Below, in pieces: positions 46,493 through 55,107 of a stretch of 64,000 nucleotides of DNA. The DNA is taken from NCBI GenBank assembly GCA_009746045.1, contig RPFO01000702.1, forward strand, positions 436,001 to 500,000, in the 5' to 3' direction. Within the stretch, counting starts at the first letter, position 1, and each line of letters begins with the position of its first letter. The position numbers and the translations under genes are program-made. A model generated the notes under the pieces. That model did not search any database. It saw nothing but the letters and a program-made list of their open reading frames with translations, and had not been told where the DNA came from. This stretch comes from Mesostigma viride. Lineage: Eukaryota; Streptophyta; Mesostigmatophyceae; Mesostigmatales; Mesostigmataceae.

Positions 46493-46924
46493 TTACTGCT
46501 GTACACCTAACTTTCTAATGCGAAACTCGCGTTTATTAGGGTTTTGTACTGGATTTATATCAATAGCTAAGCCATAAGAATGCATGGAAATAATTTCAGA
46601 ATTGGCAATTTTACGATAATTAAAACAAGAGGAATTATTATCAGCCATTGACAATTGATCATCACCATCATAATTATCTATAAGGCAAATCTTTTTTATA
46701 GGGAATCTAATTTTTAACAATTCTTCAAAAATCGAAATCACATTTTGAGCTACCTTTTCATGCACAATCATTTGTCCTGAAAGTAATTTATCCTCAAAAT
46801 CATTATGCGTTACATTAAGCAACCTTAAAGATTCAATTGGTAGTTCGCATTCAGAGGTCCAGATATTCTTAGACTTCATTGAAACTGAGAAAGAATACGG
46901 TACTTGTTCTATTGAAAAAGTCAT
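46493..46924 (-). pseudogene. M15-family peptidase (D-Ala-D-Ala carboxypeptidase-like), 3' end cut by IS982
   Basis: The 143-codon frame has the M15 pattern: GQMIVHEKVAQNVISIFEEL, FPIKKICLIDNYDGDDQLSM, NNSSCFNYRKI and the metal motif SMHSYGLAIDINPVQNP. After NPVQNP the reading frame runs into the IS982 right end and stops. The last zinc ligand, in the usual C-terminal DYQHF-type segment, is lost, and no matching piece is found on the far side of the element. A cell-wall peptidase has therefore been broken. Confidence 0.78.
46508..46527 (-). repeat. IS982 terminal inverted repeat, right
   Basis: It is the exact reverse complement of 45560-45579 and marks the boundary with the truncated M15 gene. 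Confidence 0.8.
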
Positions 46925-46966
46925 TATCTTACAAATTCTACCATGATCATTTTTGTGAGAACGAAA

Positions 46967-47725
46967 TTAATGCTGGTCGGAAAATTTTTTATATAATGCT
47001 TCTGATAATTCATAGTTACCGAATACTTTTTGGATGTCATCACTCTCTTCTAGCGCATCTATTAATTTAAATAGCTTCGTCGCTTTTTCTTCATCCTCTA
47101 TTAGCATGGTATTTTGAGCTACCCATTCAAGGCCAGACTCAATTGGGGTATCAAATATTTTTGTTAAATGTTCGAGGCATTCTGAAAATGCCTCAATATC
47201 AGTATAAATAATATACTCTGACTCATCAGATACTAAATCTTTTGCTCCTGCTTCAATTACTGCTTCCATCATTTGATCCATATTAACCAATGAAACTGGA
47301 TAAACAATTTTGCCAACATGATCAAACATGAAACTTACACTACCAGATTCACCTAAATTGCCGCCATATTTAGTAAAACAGCTTCTTATATCTGATACTG
47401 TGCGGTTTCTATTATCCGTTAAGGTTTCAACAATAATTGCAATTCCTCCTGGTAAAAAACCTTCATATCTTATTTCTGTATAACCATCACCCAAAGTTGG
47501 ATCAGATGCTTGAGCCAGAGCTCTATCAATTCTCTCTTTAGGTAAGTTCTGACTTCTAGCTGCAGAGATGCTATTTCTAAGGCGTGGGTTAATTGCCGGA
47601 TCTATGCCCCCAATTTTAGCAGCCGTAATAATTTCTCTAACAAGTTTAGTAAAAACCTTCGCTCTTTTTTTGTCCTGAGCACCTTTTCTATGTTGAATAT
47701 TTTTAAATTTGGAATGTCCTGCCAT
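46967..47725 (-). CDS. yebC: YebC/PmpR-family DNA-binding regulator
   Basis: A full-length member (252 residues from ATG 47725, which gives the usual MAGHSKFKNIQHRKGAQD). Further motifs are RKGAQDKKRAKVFTKLVREI, NPRLRNSISAARSQNLPKERI, YEGFLPGGIAIIVE, and LTDNRNRTVSDIRSCFTKYG. The family binds DNA and affects translation or transcription of target genes. The frame opens three codons earlier. Confidence 0.95.
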   Translation of the reverse strand: MAGHSKFKNIQHRKGAQDKKRAKVFTKLVREIITAAKIGGIDPAINPRLRNSISAARSQNLPKERIDRALAQASDPTLGDGYTEIRYEGFLPGGIAIIVETLTDNRNRTVSDIRSCFTKYGGNLGESGSVSFMFDHVGKIVYPVSLVNMDQMMEAVIEAGAKDLVSDESEYIIYTDIEAFSECLEHLTKIFDTPIESGLEWVAQNTMLIEDEEKATKLFKLIDALEESDDIQKVFGNYELSEALYKKFSDQH

Positions 47726-47854
47726 AATTAACAAATATTATTTTATAAATTTTTAATCAGGTTATTCTAAATAGAGAAAAGCAATAAGGCAATTAATATT
47801 ATTTTCTCTCTTCGCATTTAGATTTTTGATCCATTTCTCTTTTAATGACTGCAG

Positions 47855-48394
47855 TTAATGGGAACAAAATGGGGTATGAATATGAGGAGGATGATTTTTT
47901 ATATATTTTTTCATCTTGTTTATCAACATATCACGTTTTATTTTAGATAAATAATCCAAAAATATTTTTCCATCCAGATAATCTATTTCGTGTTGGATAA
48001 CTGTTGATAAAAAATTATCAGCTTCTAATATTTGCTGATTACCATTATAATCCAGATATTTTACTTTAATGTGTTTAGGTCTAGTAATTTTAGCTGAGAT
48101 TCCAGGAAAACTTAAGGATGCTTCTTCAAAAACCTGAGTTTCTTTTGAGAATTCTATAATTTCAGGATTAACCATGGAATAAGTAAGAAGCTTATCGCTC
48201 TCCCACATATGGATCACTACTATGCGTTCTAGAAGTCCTACCATATTAGCACCAAGACCTCTTCCATTTTCAATGTGCAGCACTTCGAACATCTGATCAA
48301 TGAGTGCCCGTACACGATCATTAACTACTTCAACAGGTAATGCCTTTTTTCTGAAAATAGCATTGGGAGCGTAAACTAATTGCAGTTTTTGCAT
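47855..48394 (-). CDS. Peptide deformylase paralogue lacking catalytic residues
   Basis: The 179-residue protein aligns with deformylases end to end, but all three motifs are altered: GRGLGANM at 44-51 has Met for the catalytic Gln, EASLS at 91-95 has Ser for the metal-binding Cys, and HEIDY at 135-139 has Tyr for the second metal-binding His. Metal binding and deformylation should be lost. The frame is intact and codon use is normal, so it may have a new role. It lies 12 bp after secA on the same strand. Confidence 0.85.
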   Translation of the reverse strand: MQKLQLVYAPNAIFRKKALPVEVVNDRVRALIDQMFEVLHIENGRGLGANMVGLLERIVVIHMWESDKLLTYSMVNPEIIEFSKETQVFEEASLSFPGISAKITRPKHIKVKYLDYNGNQQILEADNFLSTVIQHEIDYLDGKIFLDYLSKIKRDMLINKMKKYIKNHPPHIHTPFCSH

Positions 48395-48406
48395 ATATTA
48401 ATAATC

Positions 48407-51136
48407 CTAACTTTCAGCCCCGTGGCAATGTTTATATTTTTTTCCAGAACCGCACGGGCATAGCTCATTTCTTGAAATTTTACCCCAAGTTTCTGGATTA
48501 GAGGGATCTCTATCTTCTGGATTTACATAGGATTTAAAAGGCATAACTTTTGTTTCGGCGTTAATTCCTGGATTATATTTTTCCAAAGCTGGATCAACTC
48601 TACTTTTATTCATTTCCTGTAATTCCTTATTAGCAAGTAACATAGACTGGCGGTTCAAATGTTCGGTATCAATATGTAAGAAACATAGCCTTTGAATATA
48701 CAGTTCTCTTAGATGATCAAGCATTTGCTCAAATAAATTAAAAGCTTCTCTCTTATATTCATTCAAAGGGTCTTTCTGCCCATATGCCCTGAGAGAAATA
48801 CCTTGCCTTAAATAATCGAGATTATGTAAATGTTCTTTCCATACTTGATCAAGGGTAGTAAGCAAAATGTATCGTGAAGCGTCTCTCATTATTTCACTTG
48901 TATATTCTTGCTCCTTCTGTGTAAATAAATTACTAACAAGTTCTGTTATAACCTTCGTAATTTCTGCTTCACTGCCTTCAACTTCATTAATTTTTTCGGG
49001 AAGAAGTTCTATTGCAAATGTTCTGTGAATCTCAGCACTTAAATCATTTATCGGCCAATCTTCCCTGTAAGATCCAGGGGGTATATATCTTTGAACAACA
49101 TCTGCAACTAATTGCTCTGTCATATTAAGTCTAAACTCAGTTATATCCTCGGAGGAAATAATTTCATTTCTTTGCTCATAAATAATTTTGCGCTGGTCGT
49201 TCATTACGTCGTCAAAGCGTAGTAAATTTTTTCTTATTTCATAATTGTGTGATTCAACTTTTTGCTGGGCCTTTTCCAGCGAACGGCTGATCATGGGATG
49301 TCCAATGGCTTCACCGTCTTTTAACCCTAAGGTCCTAAGAACATTAGAAATACGATCAGAAGCAAAAATTCTCATTAAATCATCTTCTAGTGATAAAAAG
49401 AATCTAGTAGTTCCTGGGTCTCCCTGCCTTCCAGCTCTACCTCTAAGCTGATTATCAATTCTTCTGCTTTCATGTCTTTCTGTCCCTATTACATAAAGCC
49501 CTCCAGCCGCAATCACCAGTTCTTTTTCTCGTGCTACCTCTTCTTTTATCTTGGTTGCCTCTAGTTCTTGCTGTTCCGGATTTAGGCTTTTCTCGGCTAA
49601 CTCCTTAATTATCATCTCCGGATTACCGCCAAGCATAATATCAGTGCCACGACCTGCCATATTAGTTGCAATAGTTACAGCTCCAAATCGCCCTGCTTGG
49701 GCGATTATGTAGGCTTCTTGTTCATGCATTTTTGCATTTAATACTTTATGTTTTATATTATTCTTAGTTAATTCTTTGGAAATTTCTTCTGATTTCTCGA
49801 TGCTTATAGTACCAACTAGAACAGGTTGTTGCCTTTTGTAGCAATCTTTTATAAGATTCATTATGGCATTATATTTTTCCTTTTTAGTGCCATAAATTTC
49901 ATCCTCCAGATCCTTCCTTGTAACTTTATTATGAGTCGGTACGGATATTACTTCCAAGTTATATATATCCTTAAGCTCTCCGGCCTCTGTCATGGCTGTT
50001 CCGGTCATTCCAGATAATTTGGGATACATTCTAAAATAATTCTGAAATGTAACAGAAGCTAAAGTCTGGTTTTCATTTTGAATCGGTACTTGTTCTTTGG
50101 CCTCTATCGCTTGATGTAGACCGTCTGAGTATCTTCTACCGTCCATTACCCTGCCGGTAAATTCATCTATTATCATGATTTTTCTGTCTTTGATAATATA
50201 GTCTACGTCACGAGAAAAAATGTAATGAGCACGTAAAGATTGATTAATGTAATGTACTAAACTTAAGTTATCAAAATCGTATAAGCTAGAGTGCTGATTA
50301 ATAAGTTCTTTTTCTGCTAACATTAATTCAATTTTGTTGATACCTTCTTCTGTTAAATTAACAGTTTTCACTTTTTCATCTTTTTCATAATCAGAAGGAG
50401 TTAACAGTTTGATAAGCTTATCAATTTTACCATATAATTCAGAACGGTCATCAACTGGTCCCGAAATGATCAAGGGAGTTCTTGCTTCATCTATTAATAT
50501 GGAGTCAACTTCATCTATAATCGCATAATTAAAGGGACGTTGAACTTTTGATTTTTGAGTAAATTTCATATTATCGCGAAGATAATCAAAGCCAAGTTCG
50601 TTATTAGTAGCGTAAATGATATCACAATCATAAGCTGCTTTTCTTTCAGAATCGCTCATATCGCCTACAACTGCGCTAACAGTAAGACCTAAAAATCTGA
50701 ATATCTCTCCCATCCATTCGGCATCACGTTTTGCAAGGTAATCGTTTACCGTTACTATATGTACGCCCTTACCAGGGAGAGCATTTAAATAAGCCGGCAA
50801 AGTTGCAGCTAAAGTCTTACCTTCACCAGTGCGCATTTCAGCAATAGCTCCTTTATGAATTATTAGACCGCCCATTAACTGAACGTCATAATGCCTTTGC
50901 CCGCTAACTCTTCGAGATGCTTCTCTAACTACCGCAAACGCTTCATAACATATGTCATCAAGTGTTTTTCCATCAGCAAGTTTTTGTTTAAATTCACTAG
51001 TTTTCGCTTTTAATTCCTCATCTGTTAAGTTTTTGATAGAATTTTCAAAAGCATTAATTTTGTGAATTTCTTTTTGAAGTCTTTTTATTATACGATCATT
51101 AGCCGTGCCAAAAATTTTGGTAAGTATGGAAAACAT
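48407..51136 (-). CDS. secA: Protein translocase ATPase SecA
   Basis: The 909-residue motor drives export through SecYEG. It has [20 protein letters not shown] (Walker A), [20 protein letters not shown] (Walker B region), [17 protein letters not shown] and [10 protein letters not shown] from the second motor domain. The C-terminal zinc motif [17 protein letters not shown] binds SecB and zinc. It is divergent from the plp gene. Confidence 0.98.
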   Translation of the reverse strand: MFSILTKIFGTANDRIIKRLQKEIHKINAFENSIKNLTDEELKAKTSEFKQKLADGKTLDDICYEAFAVVREASRRVSGQRHYDVQLMGGLIIHKGAIAEMRTGEGKTLAATLPAYLNALPGKGVHIVTVNDYLAKRDAEWMGEIFRFLGLTVSAVVGDMSDSERKAAYDCDIIYATNNELGFDYLRDNMKFTQKSKVQRPFNYAIIDEVDSILIDEARTPLIISGPVDDRSELYGKIDKLIKLLTPSDYEKDEKVKTVNLTEEGINKIELMLAEKELINQHSSLYDFDNLSLVHYINQSLRAHYIFSRDVDYIIKDRKIMIIDEFTGRVMDGRRYSDGLHQAIEAKEQVPIQNENQTLASVTFQNYFRMYPKLSGMTGTAMTEAGELKDIYNLEVISVPTHNKVTRKDLEDEIYGTKKEKYNAIMNLIKDCYKRQQPVLVGTISIEKSEEISKELTKNNIKHKVLNAKMHEQEAYIIAQAGRFGAVTIATNMAGRGTDIMLGGNPEMIIKELAEKSLNPEQQELEATKIKEEVAREKELVIAAGGLYVIGTERHESRRIDNQLRGRAGRQGDPGTTRFFLSLEDDLMRIFASDRISNVLRTLGLKDGEAIGHPMISRSLEKAQQKVESHNYEIRKNLLRFDDVMNDQRKIIYEQRNEIISSEDITEFRLNMTEQLVADVVQRYIPPGSYREDWPINDLSAEIHRTFAIELLPEKINEVEGSEAEITKVITELVSNLFTQKEQEYTSEIMRDASRYILLTTLDQVWKEHLHNLDYLRQGISLRAYGQKDPLNEYKREAFNLFEQMLDHLRELYIQRLCFLHIDTEHLNRQSMLLANKELQEMNKSRVDPALEKYNPGINAETKVMPFKSYVNPEDRDPSNPETWGKISRNELCPCGSGKKYKHCHGAES

Positions 51137-51215
51137 TTGCTTCTTAATCTATTTGGTTTGCGGATTGTTACTTTTATCTAAAATATTCAGTTTTATTAAT
51201 TTATCAAACAAATTG

Positions 51216-51243
51216 TAAATAGCAATTGACTTTAATGCGTCAA
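51216..51243 (-). promoter_or_regulatory. Candidate secA promoter
   Basis: On the minus strand TTGACG (51243-51238) and TATTTA (51221-51216) are 16 bp apart. Its -35 box forms an inverted repeat with the -35 box of the opposing promoter. Confidence 0.4.
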
Positions 51244-51254
51244 GCTTTTAGAAA
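51226..51254 (+). promoter_or_regulatory. Candidate plp promoter
   Basis: TTGACT (51226-51231) and TAGAAA (51249-51254) are 17 bp apart. The leader to ATG 51295 is about 35 nt. Confidence 0.4.
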
Positions 51255-51294
51255 CAAATATTAAGTTATTTAATTAAATTAAGCAGTATTTATT

Positions 51295-52107
51295 ATGAAA
51301 AGATTAGCAATAATATTTCTATCAGCAACTTTGCTAAGTTCGCCGGCATTAGCAGAAGACAATAAAGTAATTGCCACTTACATCGACGGGGATGTAACAG
51401 AAGCTCAGGTAATGCAGCAGTTTAAGCCAGTACTTGAAATGCAACCGGAAAATAAGGGGAAGAGTTTTTCCCAGCTTGATAAAAATATTCAAGAACTTTT
51501 AGTTAAAGGCTATATTAATTCCAAATTACTTGAAAAAGAAGCTGATAAGCTAAAAATCCGTGATTCCCAGGAATTTAAGAATAAAATTAAAGGAATTGAA
51601 ACGCAAATGATTCAACAAGAGGTACTAGAACGCTTAATTAAAGACAAAATTACTGATAAAATGGTGGATGACGAATATAAAGCTTTAGTAGCTAGTCTCA
51701 AAGGTCAAGAAGAAGTGAAAACAAGCCATATTTTAGTAGATACTGAGGAACAGGCGAAAGAAATAAAGAAAAAACTTAATAAGGGATCTAATTTTGCTGA
51801 TCTAGTAAAAGAATTTTCCAAAGATGAAGGCTCAAAAGCTAATGGCGGAGAAATTGGTTATGTCCTTAAAGGTCAATTAGTGCCTGAATATGAAGGTAAA
51901 GCTTTTACTCTGAAAAAAAATGAAGTTTCTGATCCTGTAAAAACTCAGTTCGGTTGGCATCTTATTAAGATGTTAGACAAAAGAGCTGTTCAAGTACCTA
52001 CTAAAGAACAGGCAGAACAATCGATCAGAAACAAATTGTCTAAAGATATCGTTGAAAAATATTTTACCGATCTGGCAGAAAAGGCAAAAATTGAATTAAA
52101 ACTCTAA
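51295..52107 (+). CDS. Parvulin-type peptidyl-prolyl isomerase, secreted foldase
   Basis: The 270-residue protein has a signal peptide (about 1-20, SPALA before E21), a SurA-like helical N-terminal region and a parvulin domain at about 140-230: EEVKTSHILVDTEEQAKEIK, FADLVKEFSKDEGSKANGGE, and FGWHLIKMLDKR. It assists folding of envelope proteins. Its place before an outer-membrane barrel gene fits that role. Rickettsial homologues are called Plp. Confidence 0.93.
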   Translation: MKRLAIIFLSATLLSSPALAEDNKVIATYIDGDVTEAQVMQQFKPVLEMQPENKGKSFSQLDKNIQELLVKGYINSKLLEKEADKLKIRDSQEFKNKIKGIETQMIQQEVLERLIKDKITDKMVDDEYKALVASLKGQEEVKTSHILVDTEEQAKEIKKKLNKGSNFADLVKEFSKDEGSKANGGEIGYVLKGQLVPEYEGKAFTLKKNEVSDPVKTQFGWHLIKMLDKRAVQVPTKEQAEQSIRNKLSKDIVEKYFTDLAEKAKIELKL

Positions 52108-52129
52108 TCGTATTAATAAACTTTTACTA

Positions 52130-52159
52130 AAATTAAGTCCATGTTTTAGGGCTTAATTT
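52130..52159 (+). terminator. Hairpin downstream of the parvulin gene
   Basis: AAATTAAGTCC (52130-52140) pairs with GGGCTTAATTT (52149-52159) through 11 bp including one G-T pair, with an 8-base loop. The T-run is short. The rest of 52160-52411 is leader sequence for the barrel gene; I see no gene in it. Confidence 0.5.
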
Positions 52160-52290
52160 ATCTGAGTCGGGTTTCTTGTTGGCTAAGAATCCAACTGAAT
52201 CGGCTCTTTAAGACCAAGACTACTTTGATGTAATAATGCAACAGTATCTTAACAAGATTCAAAATATCTGTTTATTATTTTTAAATATAC

Positions 52291-52318
52291 TTGATAGGTT
52301 TTATAAATTTAGTAAACT
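52291..52318 (+). promoter_or_regulatory. Candidate promoter for the Adr-like barrel gene
   Basis: TTGATA and TAAACT are 16 bp apart, about 90 nt before the ATG. A strong Shine-Dalgarno AGGAGA at 52401-52406 sits 5 bases before ATG 52412, which fits high expression. Confidence 0.45.
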
Positions 52319-52411
52319 GCGAGAGGGAATTTACACTAAGAATCTTGATAAAGCTTTTTTTAACCAGGTATTTAGTGTTTTTGACAATTAAGTAACTATT
52401 AGGAGATTATT

Positions 52412-53050
52412 ATGAAAAAAATTCTTTTAGCAGCAGCTACTGTTGCGACTCTTGCTTCTTCTTGTGCTTATGCAGCAGAAGATACATTCTACGTAAAAGG
52501 CCAGGTTGGTTGGGACAAATTAAATAAAATTAAAGGTCTGAAATCAAAAAACAATGTGTTTTTAGGTTTAGGTGTTGGTTATTATGTAATGGATAATGTA
52601 CGTGCTGATCTAACATGGGATCACTACTTTGATCCAAAACATAAAGGTACTCTTTCTATTCAGGGTGTAAACTTATCTAACACAAAATTAAAATCAAAAG
52701 CTGATACTCTTATGATTAACGGTTTTGTAGACTTATTTGATGTAAGCGTAGCTAAAGTATTTGCTGGTGCCGGTGTCGGTATGTCAATGATTAAAGGTAA
52801 AATTAGCGTGCCTGCTCAAACTGTTAACGGGGTTGCTGTGCCTGCTCTATCAGGCTCATCTAAAAAGAAAAATAACTTTGCTTATGCTGTGCATTTAGGT
52901 GCTGCTACAGAATTTGCACCTGGCGTAAATGGCGAATTAACCTATAGCTATAGAGATATGGGTAAATTCAAGAAAGCTAAAGATAGTAACGTGTCATTTT
53001 CTGCGCTTAAAGGTCACCACGTTGCAGCTGGTGTAAGATTTGATCTCTAA
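52412..53050 (+). CDS. Adr-like outer-membrane beta-barrel protein
   Basis: The 212-residue protein has a signal peptide (about 1-21, AYA before AED) and an eight-stranded OmpA/OmpX-like barrel pattern: GVGYYVMDNVRADLTW, VFAGAGVGMSMIKGK, ELTYSYRDMGKFKKAK and the closing AAGVRFDL ending in Leu. It resembles the Adr family of rickettsial surface adhesins in signal peptide, strand order and length. Host binding is therefore possible but not shown. It is followed by a clear terminator. Confidence 0.82.
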   Translation: MKKILLAAATVATLASSCAYAAEDTFYVKGQVGWDKLNKIKGLKSKNNVFLGLGVGYYVMDNVRADLTWDHYFDPKHKGTLSIQGVNLSNTKLKSKADTLMINGFVDLFDVSVAKVFAGAGVGMSMIKGKISVPAQTVNGVAVPALSGSSKKKNNFAYAVHLGAATEFAPGVNGELTYSYRDMGKFKKAKDSNVSFSALKGHHVAAGVRFDL

Positions 53051-53090
53051 TACTCTTTTTAGAGAAAAAACTTTATTTCTTATAAAGCTT

Positions 53091-53122
53091 AAGGCCTAGG
53101 GTAAAAACCTCTAGGTCTTTTT
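53091..53122 (+). terminator. Rho-independent terminator of the barrel gene
   Basis: AAGGCCTAGG (53091-53100) pairs with CCTCTAGGTCTT (53108-53119), with G-T pairs allowed, and an unbroken T-run follows. It is a textbook intrinsic terminator 41 bp after the stop codon. Confidence 0.8.
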
Positions 53123-53152
53123 TTATTTGAAAAAATAGAATTCAGGAAATAT

Positions 53153-53166
53153 TCTTTGTACAAAGA
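53153..53166. promoter_or_regulatory. 14-bp perfect palindrome (possible operator)
   Basis: TCTTTGTACAAAGA is its own reverse complement. It lies in the 356-bp gap 53051-53406, which otherwise shows the barrel terminator and no gene. It may be a protein-binding site for the retropepsin gene downstream. Confidence 0.3.
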
Positions 53167-53406
53167 TCAACTTAACAATTGGGTTAGTTTAATGATAATC
53201 CGTTACTATTATCTAGTAGCTACCTTAAAGGTTTATCTTTGCTACCATCGGCTTTTCCGTCTAATTAAATCTACTATAGTGGCTTTAATAATCAGTTTTT
53301 TTCTTTTGATTTAAAACTTATTAGGGTTTTTATAGAGAAATTTACTTCATGTAATTAAAATATCGTATATAGTTTAGCAAACATTTTACAACAACTTATA
53401 AAAGCC

Positions 53407-54003
53407 ATGACGAGTGATAAGCTTTTAAATATCCTCTTTTTGTGTATATTGCTAATATATATATGTTATATGTTTTTTACCAGACCACGGGTAGGTTATA
53501 TAAAAAATATAATATTGTGGCTTGGCATTTTCTGTTTATTAATACTGGTTTATGCTTTTAGATTCGAACTTAGTTCAATAAAAGAAAGGGTAATTGCGGT
53601 ACTCGTACCTTCTTATAGCTGGACAAACAACAGTGGCCAACTGGTTATCGCCAGATCAAGTAACGGACATTTCTATTTAGATGCATTAGGAAGCAAAAAG
53701 CAAGTAATTCATTTTTTAGTAGATACTGGAGCAAGCGACGTGGCATTAACTAGAGAAGATGCAATTAAGCTTGGATTCAAACTTGATACGTTAAATTATA
53801 CAAGAAAGTATAATACGGCAAATGGCATTAGTTATGCTGCCCCTGTGGTAATAAAAGAACTTATAATTCACAAAAAAACTTTCTATAACGTTGAAGCCCA
53901 TGTGGCTTCAGAAGGTCTAGATATTTCACTCCTTGGTATGTCGTTAATTGAAGATTTTGCTAATTTTAAAATTACTAAAGACATGTTAATTTTAGAATAT
54001 TGA
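53407..54003 (+). CDS. Membrane-anchored retropepsin-like aspartic protease
   Basis: The 198-residue protein has two N-terminal membrane helices (about 6-24 and 32-51) and a soluble retropepsin domain. The single active-site motif is FLVDTGASDVALT with D106; the flap region and the late LLGMSLIEDFANFKI follow, as in TIGR02281/clan AA proteases. Such enzymes work as dimers. The rickettsial homologue, APRick, is an active retropepsin. The gene is alone after the barrel gene; targets are unknown. Confidence 0.87.
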   Translation: MTSDKLLNILFLCILLIYICYMFFTRPRVGYIKNIILWLGIFCLLILVYAFRFELSSIKERVIAVLVPSYSWTNNSGQLVIARSSNGHFYLDALGSKKQVIHFLVDTGASDVALTREDAIKLGFKLDTLNYTRKYNTANGISYAAPVVIKELIIHKKTFYNVEAHVASEGLDISLLGMSLIEDFANFKITKDMLILEY

Positions 54004-54297
54004 CCTTTTAAAGTTCTGCCACTTCTGTCCCAAAATTTCTTATGGAACGAATTACCACCTTATTTTAGGCATAATTATCGCACTAAATATACAAATAAGC
54101 TTACAGGCAGACACCTTCATTCCTTAGTCCTGCTATATACCTTTTGTAGTTTATGGCATGTACTAATTACTTAAAAATGAAGAATGGTGCGCCCTAGTGT
54201 GCCGTTTTCGACAAATTTACGATTTTCGTAATTTAATTATTGGAATACAAATAGGTGAGTAACGAAAGATAAATCATAATATATTATCTGAGGAAAA
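54004..54297. other. Gene-free spacer of 294 bp
   Basis: No open frame of note is seen on either strand. It lies between the retropepsin gene and a broken deacetylase gene, so it may be decayed coding sequence, but I recognise no fragment in it. Confidence 0.5.
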
Positions 54298-54937
54298 TTA
54301 TACAATCAGGACTTCCGCAAACCATCGTTCAGGGTGCGTTTGTATTATAACCTTTTGCGGAGCAATAGTTGTTAGGTAGTTAATTAAGTCGTTAGTAGTT
54401 TTTAAATTATGATTTATTTTATTATTAATAACTATATCTCGCAAATTAGTTTTTGTTGCTCCCCATTGTCTCCCAATATCAGTGGGATATTCAACCTTAC
54501 TATAATCTATAGATAAATATGGCTCAGCTAGAATATTATAATTTTTTATTGAATGATGCTTCCACATAGTTCTATTATCATATTTCGATAAAGGAGACCC
54601 CATGCATACATACGGTATCTATGGGAGCAATTTGCCTAAATGCTTCTAACTCTTCCTTAAAAATAGAATGCGCTAATGTAACGTCGCCTCGTGCTTTAGC
54701 TAAAGTTTTATAATGATATCCAATTTCATGCCCATATTCAGCAATTTGTTGGATAATATCCTCTTTATAAGTAGATTTTATATAGCGAAAATAGTAAGTA
54801 GACTGTACCCCTAGGTACTCTAGTTCTGCCATTTTTAATGCATTTACTGGTAACCTATCAACATCATGCCTTAAGCATACTACTTTACCAGATAACTTTG
54901 CTTGGCTACTATATAAAAAAAATCTTTGAACGTACAA
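54298..54937 (-). pseudogene. Polysaccharide deacetylase-like gene, frameshifted
   Basis: The first frame (54937-54578) carries the NodB-like metal motif CLRHDVDRLP, STYYFRY, EYGHEIGYHYKTLAKARGD and DTVCMHG, then runs out of frame into SFIEI. The second frame (54603-54298) resumes at MGSPLSKYDNRTMW and ends with QTHPERWFAEVL. The two overlap at the CMHG-GSPLSKYD joint, so a small indel near 54595 breaks the gene. The first frame opens on TTG after a stop, so the N-terminus may also be damaged. Confidence 0.8.
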
Positions 54938-55045
54938 AAACAGTATAATTTTTATCTTTTAATGTACGTAACAATTCTGTATACTAGTTAAGGGTAAAAT
55001 CAAGCATTTTTAAAATTATTGTATTGTGAAAATTTGAACTGCTTT

Positions 55046-55050
55046 TTACT
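55046..55050 (+). repeat. Target-site duplication, left copy (TTACT)
   Basis: These five bases are repeated directly at 57586-57590 on the other side of the IS21 element. Confidence 0.7.
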
Positions 55051-55102
55051 TGTTGTGCGCCAGGTATACTAGTCCACCCCTGCGCCAGATGAGAAGTCCA
55101 CT
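55051..55102 (+). repeat. IS21 left end: nested terminal repeats
   Basis: The outer 16 bp (TGTTGTGCGCCAGGTA) and the inner 36 bp are each found inverted at the right end. At the right they are separated by 34 bp, at the left they abut. Confidence 0.8.
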
Positions 55103-55107
55103 ATATA

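Larger units (their letters stand above)
45560..46527 (-). mobile_element. IS982-family insertion sequence
   Basis: A 968-bp element bounded by perfect 20-bp inverted repeats (45560-45579 and 46508-46527), with one transposase gene on the minus strand. The transposase resembles IS982 (DDE) proteins. No target duplication is apparent: the left flank reads AACACC and the right flank CGCGTT. The right end has cut into an M15 peptidase gene. Confidence 0.8.

Noticed and set aside
52381-52411. TTGACA close to the barrel gene start
   Set aside because: It is a perfect -35 hexamer, but transcription from it would begin inside the coding region; the upstream pair at 52291-52318 is more sensible.
54938-55050. 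Continuation of the wbpI remnant across the IS21 element
   Set aside because: Removing IS21 and one TTACT copy joins two stretches that give no recognisable epimerase sequence in any frame, so the gene had decayed before the insertion.
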